From Sapria himalayana (Eukaryota; Streptophyta; Magnoliopsida; Malpighiales; Rafflesiaceae): a stretch of 64,000 nucleotides of DNA. Where the stretch lies: the NCBI GenBank assembly GCA_029783825.1, contig JAREIK010001718.1, forward strand, positions 1,069,898-1,133,897. The letters are read 5' to 3'. The position numbers and the translations under genes are program-made. Under the pieces are notes generated by a model. It was not told the DNA's origin and made no database searches. It was given only the letters and a program-made list of their open reading frames with translations. Below are positions 25,242-36,900 of the stretch, piece by piece. Position 1 is the stretch's first letter; every line of letters starts with the position of its first letter.

Positions 25242-28200
25242 TAGAGGTGTCAACCGTGTCGGGCCGGCGCGGCCCGGCACGAGGCACGGCACGGTTAGGC
25301 CGTGCCTGGGCCGGCCCGACACATTTTTAAATCGTGCCCGGGCCTGTGCAGTGCCTGGCCCAACACGGCACGGCGGCACGGGTTCTTCCCGTGCCGGTTA
25401 GATTTCACGCTGACACACGTGGGCATGACCCGGCCCATCCCGAAAAAAACCCGCGGGTCGGGTCTGATTGGACCCGACGCGCGGTCCCGACTCCCGACCC
25501 AATCCCAACGGGAAAAAAAAATTCAAATGTTATTGATTTTCAGCCGTTAGATTTGCCTCCAACGGCTAGGGAGCATAATCCAACGGTCCTCGTGATTCTG
25601 CCCCCTAAATATATATTAAAAATTCAAAAAAATATAAAAAAAAATATCTTTTTTTATAAAAAATTAATATCTTTAATCTATAAATTCTACCCCCCTCCCT
25701 ATAACATTTATGTTTTTCAAAAACATATATCCTCTCAAAACTTTCTCTCTCTCACATAAACCATGCATCTCTCTCTCTGGCCTCGGGATTTTGCTTTCGG
25801 CTTAGATTTTCATGAAACTCGACTTGAGTTTTGAACATCAAAGCTTGCTGCGGTGAACCTTACACGTGACTGACCTCATTGCTTTTAGCGGGTATTTTAT
25901 TTTATGTTTTTTTTCACTCTCTCTCTAAAGTTTCTCTCTCTAGAAAAAAAATTAGAAAAAAATAAAAAACATAAAAATGATATATACACCTAACACGTAT
26001 TTAAATTTGAAAAATGAAAACATTTGTGTTACACAGAGATCTGAGGCTGCTGAAACTTTGGTTTCTCCAGTCGTCTCAACCCAAAGTTCTAAAAAACAAA
26101 AAACTAGAATGACTTCTCAAGTTTGGACTCATTTTAAAATCATAACACAAAAAAATATTAGAGGTGAGGAACAAGAAATGACACACTGCAAATATTGTAT
26201 GGGACTATTAACATGCAAGAGTTCATTTGGGATTGGGCACCTTAAGAGGCATGCCGAATTATGCACCAAAAAACATGGACCCTTAGATCATAGGCAAACC
26301 CAACTTGACACTATATTTTTTAAGACTGGATTGAGTTCAGTCTCAAAGTTTACTCCCTTCATATACTCCAGAGAATTGGATAGGGACGGCATGGCCAGGC
26401 TCATCACATTAATAGGTCTTCCGATCAGATTTTCAGAAGATCCGAGGGTAGTGCTCATCATGCAGACTTATTTTCATCCTTCCTATCATAGGATTCCTAA
26501 GTCCACATCTAGGAATGACATACTAAAAATATATAAGTTAGAAAAACAAAAAATTATTAAGGAATTTATTGGATATAGTGGAGTGGTGTCCGTGACATCC
26601 GATATATGGACAAGTCATGATTATTCTTCTTATGCATGTTTCACGAGTCACTATGTGGATTCTAACTGGACAATCAATAAAAAAAATTTTAGGATTCACT
26701 GAGATTCTTCATCCTCATGATGGCCCGGCCATTTTTGAGTTTATGATGAAAATCTTTAGGGAATATAAAATTCAAAATAAAATTTTTAGTATCACATTTA
26801 ACAACACTTCTAATAATGGAGTAGTGATCAATATATTTGTTAGGAATATTAGAGACGCATCATTAGGAGAGATCTTTCATGTCAGATGCATGTGTCACGT
26901 GATTAACCTGATTGTTCAAGCGGGTATGAAGGTGAGTTCCCCCACGTTGGATAATATACGCAATGCACTAAAGTATATTCGCACTCCTCGCAAACAACAA
27001 GAGTTTAGTACTCTTTGTTTGTCTGCGAATCTTAAGAAGAAGAAATTCCAATCGGATGTGAGACATTGTTGGAATTACACATACCTGATGTTGAAATCAT
27101 GTGTTAGATACAAACACATGATATCCGACTACGTCAATAGTAAGAGTGACGAACTTATTATTGACGACACTGACTGGGCTTCAGGAATTTCATAAATAAA
27201 ATTCCTGAAGATATTTTATGACACGGCGAACATGTGTTCGTCGGTTTATACGCCCACCACTTGCATTGCACTCCGGTGCATATGCAATATTAGTAGCATG
27301 TTTAGGAAGTATCGAGCTGACCCGACGCTTAGCCATATGGTTGCAGAGATGGAGACCAAGTACTTGATATACTGGTCTACCGTTTCATCTCTTTATTGTC
27401 TCGCTGCATGCATGGACCCTAGGGCTAAGGTGGAAGAGGTAGAAAACACCCTGACTTTCATTTCCTCGTGCATGAACCTGGAAGAGCCACCTGAAGGGTT
27501 CATTCACGAGAAGTTAACTGACATATTCACATACTACGATACTAGGTATGGTGGTGATATTAGTGAGACTGTGATTACGGACATTAATACCTTTTCGGAG
27601 ATGACAATTATTCCATTCAGCTAGCGAGGGGGAAACGTAGGGATGGACCATCACATAGGAGTGAGCTGTCTCGGTACTTAGATACCGATTACTGCTCAAT
27701 CCTATCACATTCTGATACTAAGAATCTTGATTTATTACAGTGATGAAATCATATGAGTCCATCTATCCCATGCTATCTAGGATGGCACAGGATCTACTGA
27801 CTCCTCCGATGTCGAGCGTAGCATCGAAGTCTGCTTTTTCTATTGCAATGAACGTGATTTTGGATAGGAGATCAAGATTACGTCCAGATATAATTGAGGC
27901 CTTGGCATGTTTGAAGGATTGGGAGAAATCGAGGTTTAGCATCCATGATCGTGCTGGAGCTGGGACTGGGACTGGGACATACACTGCAGTCGCATCCACA
28001 GCCACTACGATGGCGGAGGAGTTGATTGCCGATGATGATGATCCATATGATACTGATCTTGATGTTGCGGCTGATGATTCTCATGATATGCCGATTGACG
28101 ATTGATGATGATCTGCTTTTTTTTTCGATGTTTTTTTATTGATTGTATTTGTACGCTTTGTTTGTACGTTGTGTTGAAACTTATACTTGTTTTTTTCGGT

Positions 28201-28727
28201 TCAGGACCATCGGTTTCAAATGGATGATTGGTAATTTTTCATTTGTGTTGTTTAATTTTATTTTTATTTTTATTTTTACTAACATAATATATTGATTTAT
28301 TTTTTTTACGATTTAAATTTTATTTTAAAAATTAATAACTTTAATATATAATTAATAAATATAATAAAATTTAAACTAATTTGAATTTGATTAAAAAAAT
28401 GAATTTCTAAAATTTGTTTTTTTATTTAATTTTTATTTTTAACATTTTTAAATATATTTATATTTAATACTCTACACTCAAGCAATACAATTTACAATAT
28501 ATAAATTTTTTTTTAAAAAAATATTCTACCTGGCCGTGTGGTGCGGCCTGCCTCCCTCTCTCTCAGTCTCGGGCTCGGCAGCTCGGGTCTGCCTCTGCCC
28601 TGGCCTGTATGGCCAGGCCGGGCCCGGCTCTTTTTAAACCGTGCCGTGCCCAGCCCGACACGGTAGCATGATCGTGCCATTAAAAATTGGGTCGTGACAT
28701 GTCGGGCCGGCCCGTTTGACACCTCTA
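25242..28727 (+). mobile_element. Complete hAT transposon (3,486 bp) with defective transposase
   Basis: Both ends carry TAGAGGTGTCAA as inverted repeats (left from 25,242; right complement ending 28,727), continuing into GC-rich GGGCCGG-type sequence. An exact 8-bp duplication ATTTAGCT flanks it, the length typical of hAT. The ends (25,242-25,520 and 28,530-28,727) are strongly GC-rich while the rest of the window is AT-rich. Inside is a BED-finger hAT transposase broken by several lesions. The insertion target was the RNase H region of a copia element. Perfect duplication with a broken gene suggests insertion by a sibling's transposase or decay at moderate age. Confidence 0.93.
25977..28105 (+). 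pseudogene. hAT transposase (BED zinc finger, RNase H-like core, C-terminal dimerisation domain), broken
   Basis: Cut-and-paste transposase of the surrounding element. Segments in order: 25,977-26,702 contains the BED finger (VWTHFKII, then C-x2-C in HCKYC, then HLKRHAELC) and the core motif SVTSDIWTS; 26,617-27,195 holds the middle core (HVRCMCHVINLIVQ); 27,196-27,624 starts KFLKIFYDT and has YLIYWSTVSSLYCLAACMDP; 27,740-28,105 has the hAT dimerisation signature (VASKSAFS, then RRSRLRPDIIEALACLKDW). Lesions: a frameshift near 26,680 at an A8 run, an in-frame TAA at 27,193-27,195, a frameshift between about 27,600 and 27,660, and a TGA plus frameshift near 27,740 where the family normally has WW. 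The start at 25,977 is the first Met in the BED frame; upstream are CT-rich leader tracts. Not functional as it stands. Confidence 0.9.
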
Positions 28728-28735
28728 ATTTAGCT
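28728..28735. repeat. 8-bp target-site duplication (right) of hAT element
   Basis: ATTTAGCT, identical to 25,234-25,241. Confidence 0.93.
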
Positions 28736-28975
28736 TCGATCTTTACTATATGATCTCAGCATTTTTCTTTTTCAGTGCCCATACTATAGTATGACAACAT
28801 TGGAGTGACCTATCTCACAATAAATACAATGTTCCATGCATGTGCAAACTATGTTCAAATCAAATGTCACGTTGTTCATTAAAAATTTATCCAAAAATCA
28901 TTACAAGTTCTATTTATATGGAGCAAGGACCAATTAGACAATGGTTGTAATGAAGCATCAGTTTGTATGAGGCTG
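28736..28975 (+). pseudogene. Ty1/copia RNase H remnant, right part
   Basis: Continuation of the remnant interrupted at 25,241. Translation gives YDNIGVTYLTINTMFHA (28,790 onward), matching the copia RNase H block usually written YCDN.SA..L..NPVFHA, followed by a HVE.DYH-like stretch and WSKDQLDN (usual S.DQLADI.TK). It contains an internal stop. Removing the hAT element and one target duplication restores continuity at the protein-similarity level. Confidence 0.8.
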
Positions 28976-29024
28976 TCACATCTTTAGTCCAAGCTTAACA
29001 TCATCCTTTTTCCAATGAGGTTGC

Positions 29025-29290
29025 AAGGGTAATATTATATTATAGACAGCAATATTAAAAAGTATATTCGGTCCAAGCCAAAAGTCCAAGTGTCCAACCT
29101 CACATGTTAAACAACATGTAACTACACAATAAATCAATAAATGGCAACAAATTAGATCCCATATTTTCATTTAAAGCTTATAATTATTCATTGGTCTTCA
29201 TGTAATTACTCTAGAAAACCAGTTTTGTCAACTATATAAACTGCTATACATATAATTTATATCAACATCAATGTAACAACAAAAAAAAGG
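29025..29290 (+). repeat. Possible 3' LTR of the copia remnant
   Basis: Directly downstream of the RNase H end. Begins after a purine-rich stretch (AATGAGGTTGCAAGGG at about 29,013-29,028) and contains a TATA-like CTATATAAACTG near 29,232, as in copia LTRs. No second LTR is available in the window for comparison, so the boundaries are guesses. Confidence 0.3.
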
Positions 29291-29520
29291 AGTTTTTCCG
29301 TATTAAAAATTCTTTACGTTTATTGCAAACTAATTTCAACAGCATCGTACATATGAATGAGCACCAATAAAAACTATCAAAGGATAAAAAGCACGAAGCC
29401 ATGAATGGCATGGGGACTAATCATGAATGAGCACGTATGACCCAATTACCAATGCGATCTTTATGTATATCACAGATAGACTAGAAAGTGTGGACAATCC
29501 AGAAAAAATAGTATAAATCA

Positions 29521-29960
29521 TCACGTACTCTTCGTTCTCTTCATCTTCGCACAAGAATGGGCTTGTTCCGGTTTCTGTACAGAAAGAGAACAGATCGCAA
29601 TGTTAAAATTTACCCACTAAAGAAAAATGGGAATGCAGACGATAATAGATCTTTCAGCTAAAGTCTAGTGGCAGAAAAATCACCATTAGCCTGCTCGCTT
29701 TCTGAGACCACGTATCCATCAGTTTGATCTGGCATTTTCGATTTATCCTTGATGAAGAAGCGCAGTCCCTTGTTTACCTTCTGTGATGATGGTAGCTTCA
29801 ATTCATCGGATGGCTGACGAAAGAAAGAAATAGCTCAGAAGTGTTTGGGGATAAGCGACCTGGTTTTCTGCTATTGCTCCACCACCTCGAAGCTCAGCAT
29901 CGGTTTACCTCGCAGAACAAGGTAAGATAGCGACCACTGGTGAATGGATCGTTGGCAAAT
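29521..29960 (-). pseudogene. Three exon-like segments of an unidentified plant gene
   Basis: Minus strand. Segment A (29,909-29,960) lies between an acceptor CCAG and donor GTAAACC and reads FANDPFTSGRYLTLFCE. Segment B starts at 29,813 after a pyrimidine tract ending GTCAG and continues in phase with A: PSDELKLPSSQKVNKGLRFF, then IKDK...GYVVSESEQAN. It can run to a TAG at 29,658-29,660, or splice at an AATG/GTGATT donor. Segment C follows acceptor GTACAG at 29,575-29,580; in the spliced frame it reads ETGTSPFLCEDEENEEYVMI. The clean frames with matching splice phases argue for a real, recently coding gene. No first exon with ATG was seen; an AACCCTAA-like motif lies upstream near 30,080. 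I do not recognise the protein, and it may be a truncated or still expressed gene. Confidence 0.5.
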
Positions 29961-30108
29961 CTGGTTAAATATGTTCGTGGATTAAAAAATCGCAATTTTT
30001 CTCTAAATTTTGTGTTTGTTGATTGCCTATCCAGACAGCCGACGGATGAATTTTAGTGAAAGTAAAAATTAAAATTAGGGTTCAGTTCAAATGTAACTAT
30101 TTACTTTG

Positions 30109-30150
30109 ATTTATGGCATACCTTAATTTATGGCATACCTTAATTTATGG
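30109..30150. repeat. 17-bp tandem repeat, about 2.5 copies
   Basis: Unit ATTTATGGCATACCTTA at 30,109 and 30,126, partial from 30,143. It lies in the upstream region of the exon-like segments at 29,521-29,960. Confidence 0.85.
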
Positions 30151-30180
30151 ATGAATTTTGTGTTCGTCGACCCGGCCCGT

Positions 30181-31691
30181 AACTTCTATTTTTAATTTTT
30201 TAAATGAAATACTAAAACATAGCTATAAAAGAGAATTTCAATAAAATAGAATACATTTATTTTTAAAAATCATATAAAAAATAAAATAAAAAATATATAT
30301 TTTTGATAAATATTATTTAGAAAAAAAATTTAATTTTAAGATGTTTGGTATTGAGTAAAATTATGTGAGGGTGAGGGGTATAGAACAAAAAAAAATCATG
30401 TTTTTGTCCTCTCACAAAAAAATTGCCCATCAAAAACATTACTTCATTAAAAACATAGTGTTCCCAATAATATTTTCAAACCTAAGTAGTATATTCGAAA
30501 AAGCTATTAATGAAAAAAATGTATTTTTTTCTTCATAAATATTGTTTAACATATATATACATATTGTTTAATGTATATTTATATATAGTTTAACTTATAT
30601 AGTTAGACTTATACATACATATAGGTTATATATATATATATATATAACAAGATCATGTGAGAGGAAAAAAAGATCACATTTGGAAACTAAGCAAGGCATT
30701 TATTTTGTAAAGTACAATAATTAATAGGTCACATAAGTTAAAATCTTTGTTCTTTTTGGTATAGTTGATTCACTAATGAATATCCTTTGCGGTGGATCAA
30801 TATGAAAGTTGTATGCTAGCACATTAATTTCATCTCTCAAAACCTTTTATTTTGAAAAAGTATATAATGTTTCTATATTTTTACTTTCTCCATTTCTCAT
30901 ATGTATCTCATATATATTGTATTATCATTATACCGTTGATATTGACAAGGTGATCTTGAAAATTATATTTATGTACACATCTTACATATATTTATAATAG
31001 TTTGTTGTGTTTGTTTTTTAGTGTTTTCTTAATATACCATGTTATGCATGTTATTAACATATGTGTAATTGAAACACACATGCTTATTAAAACATGGGGT
31101 GGAAAAGAATGTTTAAAACACATCTTAATGTGTTTTAATTTTTTTTATTTAACTCATAACATATGTTTTCTATTTATATGTATTAAGTATTACATGTTTT
31201 ATTAGAACATGAATTATGTGTAATTCTTAAATGCACATTTTATCAAGTAAACCCCATCTTATAATTTTAATAAAACCAATTTTTTTTTTAATAAACAATG
31301 TGATAGTTTTTATACAAATAAACATTATTTAATAAAATCACATTTTATTAAAGCAAATCATCTTATGGTTTAAATAAAAATAAATCACATTTAACTCAGG
31401 ATAAAATCACATTTTAACACTAAAACTTGAGTTTAAGTACTTGATTTCTAATTTTATCTAAGTATGCAACTACGTAAGTTCACATAATATTAATAATGAA
31501 CCTAAAACTTCTTATGGGGTCACAAATCAAATGTAGCCCATGGCAAATTAATATATTTATTAATATTATATAAATGTTTAATATAACATAATTTATTTAA
31601 TATTATCATTATTCTATTACATGCTATTTTGATTGAACATATGACATAGACTATGCTATCTCCACTTAGTTTACTAATATTTCTCACTATA
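30181..31691. other. AT-rich intergenic DNA
   Basis: No gene recognised. Frames at 30,809-30,997 and 31,002-31,205 are low-complexity. 31,210-31,430 repeats short AAATCACATTT words. Confidence 0.5.
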
Positions 31692-31694
31692 CAA
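31692..31694. repeat. Target-site duplication CAA at left CACTA end
   Basis: CAA directly before CACTATAAG; CAA also follows the right ends at 55,091 and at 40,440. Confidence 0.6.
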
Positions 31695-31739
31695 CACTAT
31701 AAGAAAAATACCAAATAGCTAGGGAGAATTCCTTAGCTA

Positions 31740-32040
31740 AATACGTTATTTCCATCAATAAAGTGGATATAACAATGAATTAATGACGGAACATTTCCCA
31801 AGCTAAAGTGCTCATCACAAAAATTAACGAGTAAATATATTTCCTAGCAAAATTAACGTGGGAAAATTCCATAGCAAAACTAGCGAGGGAATATTCCCCT
31901 ATCAAAACTAGCGAGGGAATATTCCCTAGTAAAAGTAGTGTGAAAAAAATTCATAGCTAAATTAGCGAGGAAAAATTCCCTAGTTAAATTAGCGAGGAAA
32001 AATTCCCTAGTTAAATTAGCGAGGGAAAAATCCCTAGTTA
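31740..32040. repeat. Left subterminal repeats of the outer CACTA element
   Basis: Many copies of TAGCGAGG..AATTCCCTAG in direct orientation, including three near-exact 27-bp units starting at 31,959, 31,986 and 32,013. In En/Spm such subterminal motifs are TNPA binding sites; the same role is inferred here. Confidence 0.75.
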
Positions 32041-32249
32041 TTTTCATTCTATAATTATTTTTATATTTTTAATTATTTACATAAAATTTAATTACATATT
32101 TTTAAATTTTTATATTAAATTTGATAAAAACATAAACTATAAACAATTATTTATAATTAACAAAAAATAAAATCAGTTACTAAAATATTCTGATACAATA
32201 TGCTACATAGCTAAATTAGAAACATAATAAAACTTAATTACATATTATT

Positions 32250-32510
32250 CTTCATCAATGTTTTGAATGACATTGCACAGAGTATAATCTGTCGGAGAAA
32301 TTGACGTCACTTTCTCTCCCATGGCTCCTCAAAATCTGCATACTACTCTAGCACCCGAGCATGTCCCTCCATGGCCATCTACATTACTTCCTTTAGTTCT
32401 AGTATGCATTTCCTCTCCACCTTCAACTTCTTCTTCCTTTTTATCTACCAATGCCCTTTTTGTATCTAGCTGCTCTTCTAACAACATTTTATTTAACCTT
32501 GCGTCAGTTG
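32250..32510 (-). pseudogene. TNPA-like C-terminal coiled-coil exon
   Basis: Minus-strand frame open for most of its length: LNKMLLEEQLDTKRALVDKK, then EEEVEGGEEMHTRTK, one TGA, then TDYTLCNVIQNIDEE and a stop near 32,250. The charged, heptad-like text and its place just inside the subterminal repeats match the C-terminal part of TNPA (Transposase_24 type) in the other two CACTA copies (41,100-41,370 and 45,087-45,395). It is separated from TNP2 by the captured SmF gene copy. The family call is inferred from position and character. Confidence 0.45.
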
Positions 32511-32544
32511 CATGTATGTATACTTGTGCATGTATTTATGTGCA

Positions 32545-32560
32545 TGTGTGTGTGTGTGTG
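32545..32560. repeat. (TG)n microsatellite
   Basis: Eight TG units. Confidence 0.85.
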
Positions 32561-32656
32561 TAAACACGGACACATGTACTTTGATGCAGCTACACATTCC
32601 ATCAAGAAAATAGAAGGAAATAATTTAGGACTTAAAAAAATACACGTATAGGTCTC

Positions 32657-33259
32657 TCAGGCATGGTTAGCATCTTCTAGTTCTTTGTCCTATGGTACTT
32701 CATGCAGAAAGAGAACATTGTTACACCTGCACATGGAGCATAACATACATTTATAAACAAATAAAGAACACAACACAATGATGCTGATAAACAAATAGAC
32801 TAGCACAAGCAACACCAACTACCATTTGTTAGAAATTTCACACAACGAGATAATCATGATCTTATTTTTAAATTACCAAATCAAGATTTCTCCAAGATTT
32901 CTAGTGAACTACTCATCATCATATTCCTCTGTGTTGTCGAGCTTCACGCATCAGTTTATTTTTAATTATAAGAAAGTTAGAAAGTACCAAACAAAAGGGA
33001 AATGGAAGTTGAAATCACAACAGGTATGCATGGTATTGATTTTTTGCACACCTGTAAGTTCATATAGGAATCTACCAAAGCAAGGAAACCTTAAAGAAAC
33101 CAAAAAAAAATAAAATTAGAAAAAAAAATGCAATGCACATGAAAATAACATAATGTAGCTCACCTTTGTATTCCAGTCCCACTTGAATTTTACAATGACC
33201 ATCTTCCCAGTCAAGTTGTTAAGAAAAGGGTTGGGATTAATAAGAATAGTTTGCAACAT
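32657..33259 (-). pseudogene. SmF: Four-exon SmF (snRNP F) gene copy captured inside CACTA
   Basis: SmF is a core Sm-ring protein of spliceosomal snRNPs, about 86-88 residues. All four coding exons are present on the minus strand with introns. Exon 1, 33,164-33,259: ATG, then NPNPFLNNLTGKMVIVKFKW. Exon 2, 33,052-33,089: GFLALVDSYMNLQ, covering the end of Sm motif 1. Exon 3, 32,877-32,941: LDNTEEY, then FTRNLGEIL. Exon 4, 32,657-32,726: CNNVLFLHEVP, then DKELEDANHA and a stop; this is Sm motif 2. Donors (GTGAGC, GTGTGC, GTAATT) and acceptors (TTTAAG, GTGAAG, GTGCAG) are intact. Lesions: a one-base deletion after KW in exon 1, TAG in exon 3 (usual Gln), TAG in exon 4 (usual Glu). Retained introns show DNA-level capture, not retroposition. 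Surrounded by CACTA parts on both sides. Confidence 0.88.
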
Positions 33260-33405
33260 TCAGTAATAAAAAAATAAATTAACAGTGCTATCATGCACAT
33301 ATGCATCAGATATTTCTCTGCATTTACTTAAAAATTCATAGGCATGTATATATGTAATATACCTGCATACAGTAGAATATAGTATAACTATATGTGTCCA
33401 AACAT

Positions 33406-33419
33406 ACACACACACACAC
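33406..33419. repeat. (AC)n microsatellite
   Basis: Seven AC units. Confidence 0.8.
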
Positions 33420-33654
33420 TATTTTCCTATCTTCTCTTATTTCTTTATCTTATCCATATATTGCACTTGTAGGTTTAATAGAACAACGTATCAATTGATA
33501 AAGTAGAGAACCTAGCACCCAGCAAAACAAAACAATATCACAAACATCGTGCTCATCAATAAGATAATAATATATAATATATATGTACATTAAATACTAT
33601 GATATATATACATATACACTATAGTATATATGTACATCAAAATCTCGGGACCAT

Positions 33655-33835
33655 TATGTGGATCAGTCAGCTGATGCTGCTGCTGTGATACATTCACAAC
33701 TTCTCTATCTACCATGGCATCTAATCCACCCATGACTTTCTGCCAGTTTCGGACATACCTGAGGCCATGCTACCTATATCATAACTAGTACGACCTTGTA
33801 ACGTGCTGTCTATACCTCATTCATATGCCATATCT
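33655..33835 (-). pseudogene. Possible TNPA N-terminal exon remnants
   Basis: Just downstream of the TNP2 stop, the minus strand reads STLQGRTSYDIGSMASG in one frame and, after a GTATGTCC that could be a donor, QKVMGGLDAMVDREVVNV followed by a Gln-rich stretch in another. The position matches where TNPA begins in the copy at 42,909. No diagnostic domain was seen. Confidence 0.3.
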
Positions 33836-33905
33836 GGAAAAAATACATAAGGCAATGAAAATAAACAAAAATAATTAACAATTATAATAGCATAAAACTC
33901 ATTAT

Positions 33906-36900
33906 CTACTCATTCTCATCAGAATCATCCAAATTTGGTTCATCTTCTTCTTCAGATGTAGTAACATCATTTTCAAACTCCTCTTCATCACTAATTTCTT
34001 CCTCATAATCAATTAAATTTTTATCAACATCTACATCCTCACTTGTATCAATCTCAAAAGATGCGACTAAAAGGACATCTTCGTCCCCCACCATATTTTT
34101 GATTATAACATCATTATCATCATTTTGAAAAGGTGGTTCTATGTAATCAGTACTTGGTGATGCAATGATATCAATTTGAGCCCTTGCTTTAATCTTGCAC
34201 ATAACTTTCCAATCTTTTTTAGGACCGGTCCAACCCGGATATTCACAATAATAAACCTGTGATGATTGTCCTACTAAGACAAAAGGTTTATACTTGTTGA
34301 ATTGTTTTTTATCTTGCACATCGACAAGTTTATATTGAGGATGGACAATAATACCAACATGTGGTGTTGGTTTGAATAATTAACATTTGAGTAACATAGT
34401 TTTTTTAACTAGGAGAGCTTCAAATTCTGACTCGATTACTTTGACTAGAGTCCCGTAATAGTCATATTTGGTTTCATTGTATGCAAATCTTTTAATGCAT
34501 ACCCCCATATTGTTTGTTGCCTAGTAAATACCATATGATTTAGTATGAAATTTAAAACCACTCACACATTAACCGTCGTACGTTCAAACCTCTCTTAGTG
34601 GACCTTATGCTATACTTCAAAGATAATGATAAAAAATTTTATTTGCATGATTATGAACCTGTAATCAAAATTAAGAGGATTATTTAGATTACAATTATAA
34701 TTTTTTGTTAAAATAATACAATTGATTTGTGATTTTTATTATAAGCAAACATATGTATTTTTAAAAAAATGATGGAAATTCTTGCTCTGTCCCGACATTG
34801 ATAGCTTCGTCATTCATGTTTGGAAACTCTTTATATTTATCTGTAACAAAATCACTAAAAAAAGAAATTAAAAATAATTAATACATTTATAGAAAATAGT
34901 AAAATATAATGCTAAATAGATCTCATTTGACTATTAAGAAAGACTTACTCAATGAATGGTCGAACCTCTAGACAATTCATTAGGACATATAGATGAGCTG
35001 TAGTATATTCAAAGTCTGTTAGATACTATTTCCCTTCAGCACAAATTGCTATATTCGTAGGCTTGAAATTTTCAAACATATCATTATCCACATTATCATA
35101 AAATTAAACCCCATTCTGCATTTCCTTAAGTGGAAGAGTTGGATCTCCTTCTTTGAAATAGAATGATTTGATTTTTTCATTCTTATCCATAACATAACCT
35201 ATTGATATATAACCCTCAACCTGATCCTTATTCATTATTGTATGCTTTATTTTCCTCAAATATTTACAAAAAGATTATTGAAAATTACAAGTCATTTTTA
35301 TGTATATATAAATATATATATATAGGAAAAGAATTGGTTTAGTGAATTAATATTACCTTTATGGAGGATACATCTAATGATAATGGATAGGACCAACGAT
35401 CCTAGCTTCGTAAGTCAAATACACTAAATGAAGTTACATTGAGTCAAAAAAACTAGGAGGAAAGATTTTCTCAATATAGCATAAAATAATACATAAATTT
35501 GTTGATCCAGATTCCTCAGCTCCTCATTAATCAATAAAGAAGAAGTAAGTTGCTTAAAGAAAAAGAAATCTCTATTATGGGCTCCCATATTCTATTACGC
35601 AACAATTCTTGAAGAGTAATTGGTAACAATATTTGTATGAATACATGACAATCATGACTCTTTATGTCAAACATCTTAAGTTTTTTTGCATTCACACATC
35701 TCCCCAAATTAGAAGCATACATATAGAAAAATCTAAGTTTTTTTACCCACTCCAACACAACCTTTTTCTGTGATTTATTCAAAATAAATAGCACATTAGG
35801 GTATTTATTGGTGACAAGATTTTTAGCAAATTGAGGACGACAAAAATATTTATTCAACTCATCTCTTGAGTTCTTAGATTTCCCTGGAATGATAAACACT
35901 GTATTGAAAATATTGTCAAACACACTCTTCTCGATATGAATAACATCAAGATTGTGCTTGAGCAAGTGTTCACGCTAGTAGGCCAAATCCAAAAAAATAT
36001 TTTTATTATTCTACCCACAAGTCTTAGATATAGCTACATTGACAACCTCAGCATCAACATCTATCACCTTCTTCAAGCCTCTGTTATTCAATTATTGTAG
36101 AATTTCATCCTCATTCTAACCCCCGGGAATTGTCTAGTAACCTTTCTATTCTTAATGAAGTCTTTGGTGTTACGTCGTTACGGATGTTTAATGGACAAAA
36201 ACTTCCAATGGTTGTCGAACCACGACTATTTTTCATTCTTAATTAATCTAAAAACATCAAATTCTTCCATACAATGCGGGCATGCCAACATATCAGTTAT
36301 ACTCCACCCAGATATCATAGAATACATTGGAAAGTCATTTATGGTCCACATGAGGGCAGTGCACATCTGAAAATTTTGCTGTTTGGAAATATCATAAGTT
36401 TGAACAACAACAGCCCAATGCCTTTTCAACTCTGATATCAATGGCTGCAAGAAAACATCTATCTTTCTGTTTGGATTCGTAGGCCCTGGCACTAACACAG
36501 TGAAAAACATAAATTCCTCATTCATAAATAAGTCTAAAGGCAAATTATATGGCGTCACCACCACAGGCCACACAGTCCAAATTGACCAAACGGCTAAAAA
36601 CCATCAGCAAAAAAACCCATCCTAATATTTCGAACTTCAGAAGAACAATTAGAAAAACACCCATCAATATGTTTCCAAGCAACGGCATCAGAAGGGTGAC
36701 ACATCTTACAGTCATCCATATGATACTCTGAATGCCACCTCAAATCATTAGCTATTGTGGTTGATGCATACAATCTCTGCAAACTAGATGTAATTGGAAA
36801 GTGGTGCATCTTTTTATACAGCACATTCATCTTCTAATTATACAATATTTATCCAAAACCCCTAACCTTTTGCTTGTACTGAGCATGCCAACATATTTTA

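Noticed and set aside
25302..25759. Two overlapping open frames (82 and 141 codons) at the left end of the hAT element
   Set aside because: They come from the GC-rich terminal sequence, which lacks stops by composition; the transposase starts further in at 25,977.
31685..31694. An earlier CACTATACAA that could be read as the CACTA left end
   Set aside because: The subterminal alignment with the right end at 55,091 starts at 31,695, and only that start gives the CAA duplication.
33600..33630. CACTATAG as a possible left end for the inner CACTA element
   Set aside because: No CAA before it, no GGTCGG repeats after it, and it sits in AT/TA simple sequence.
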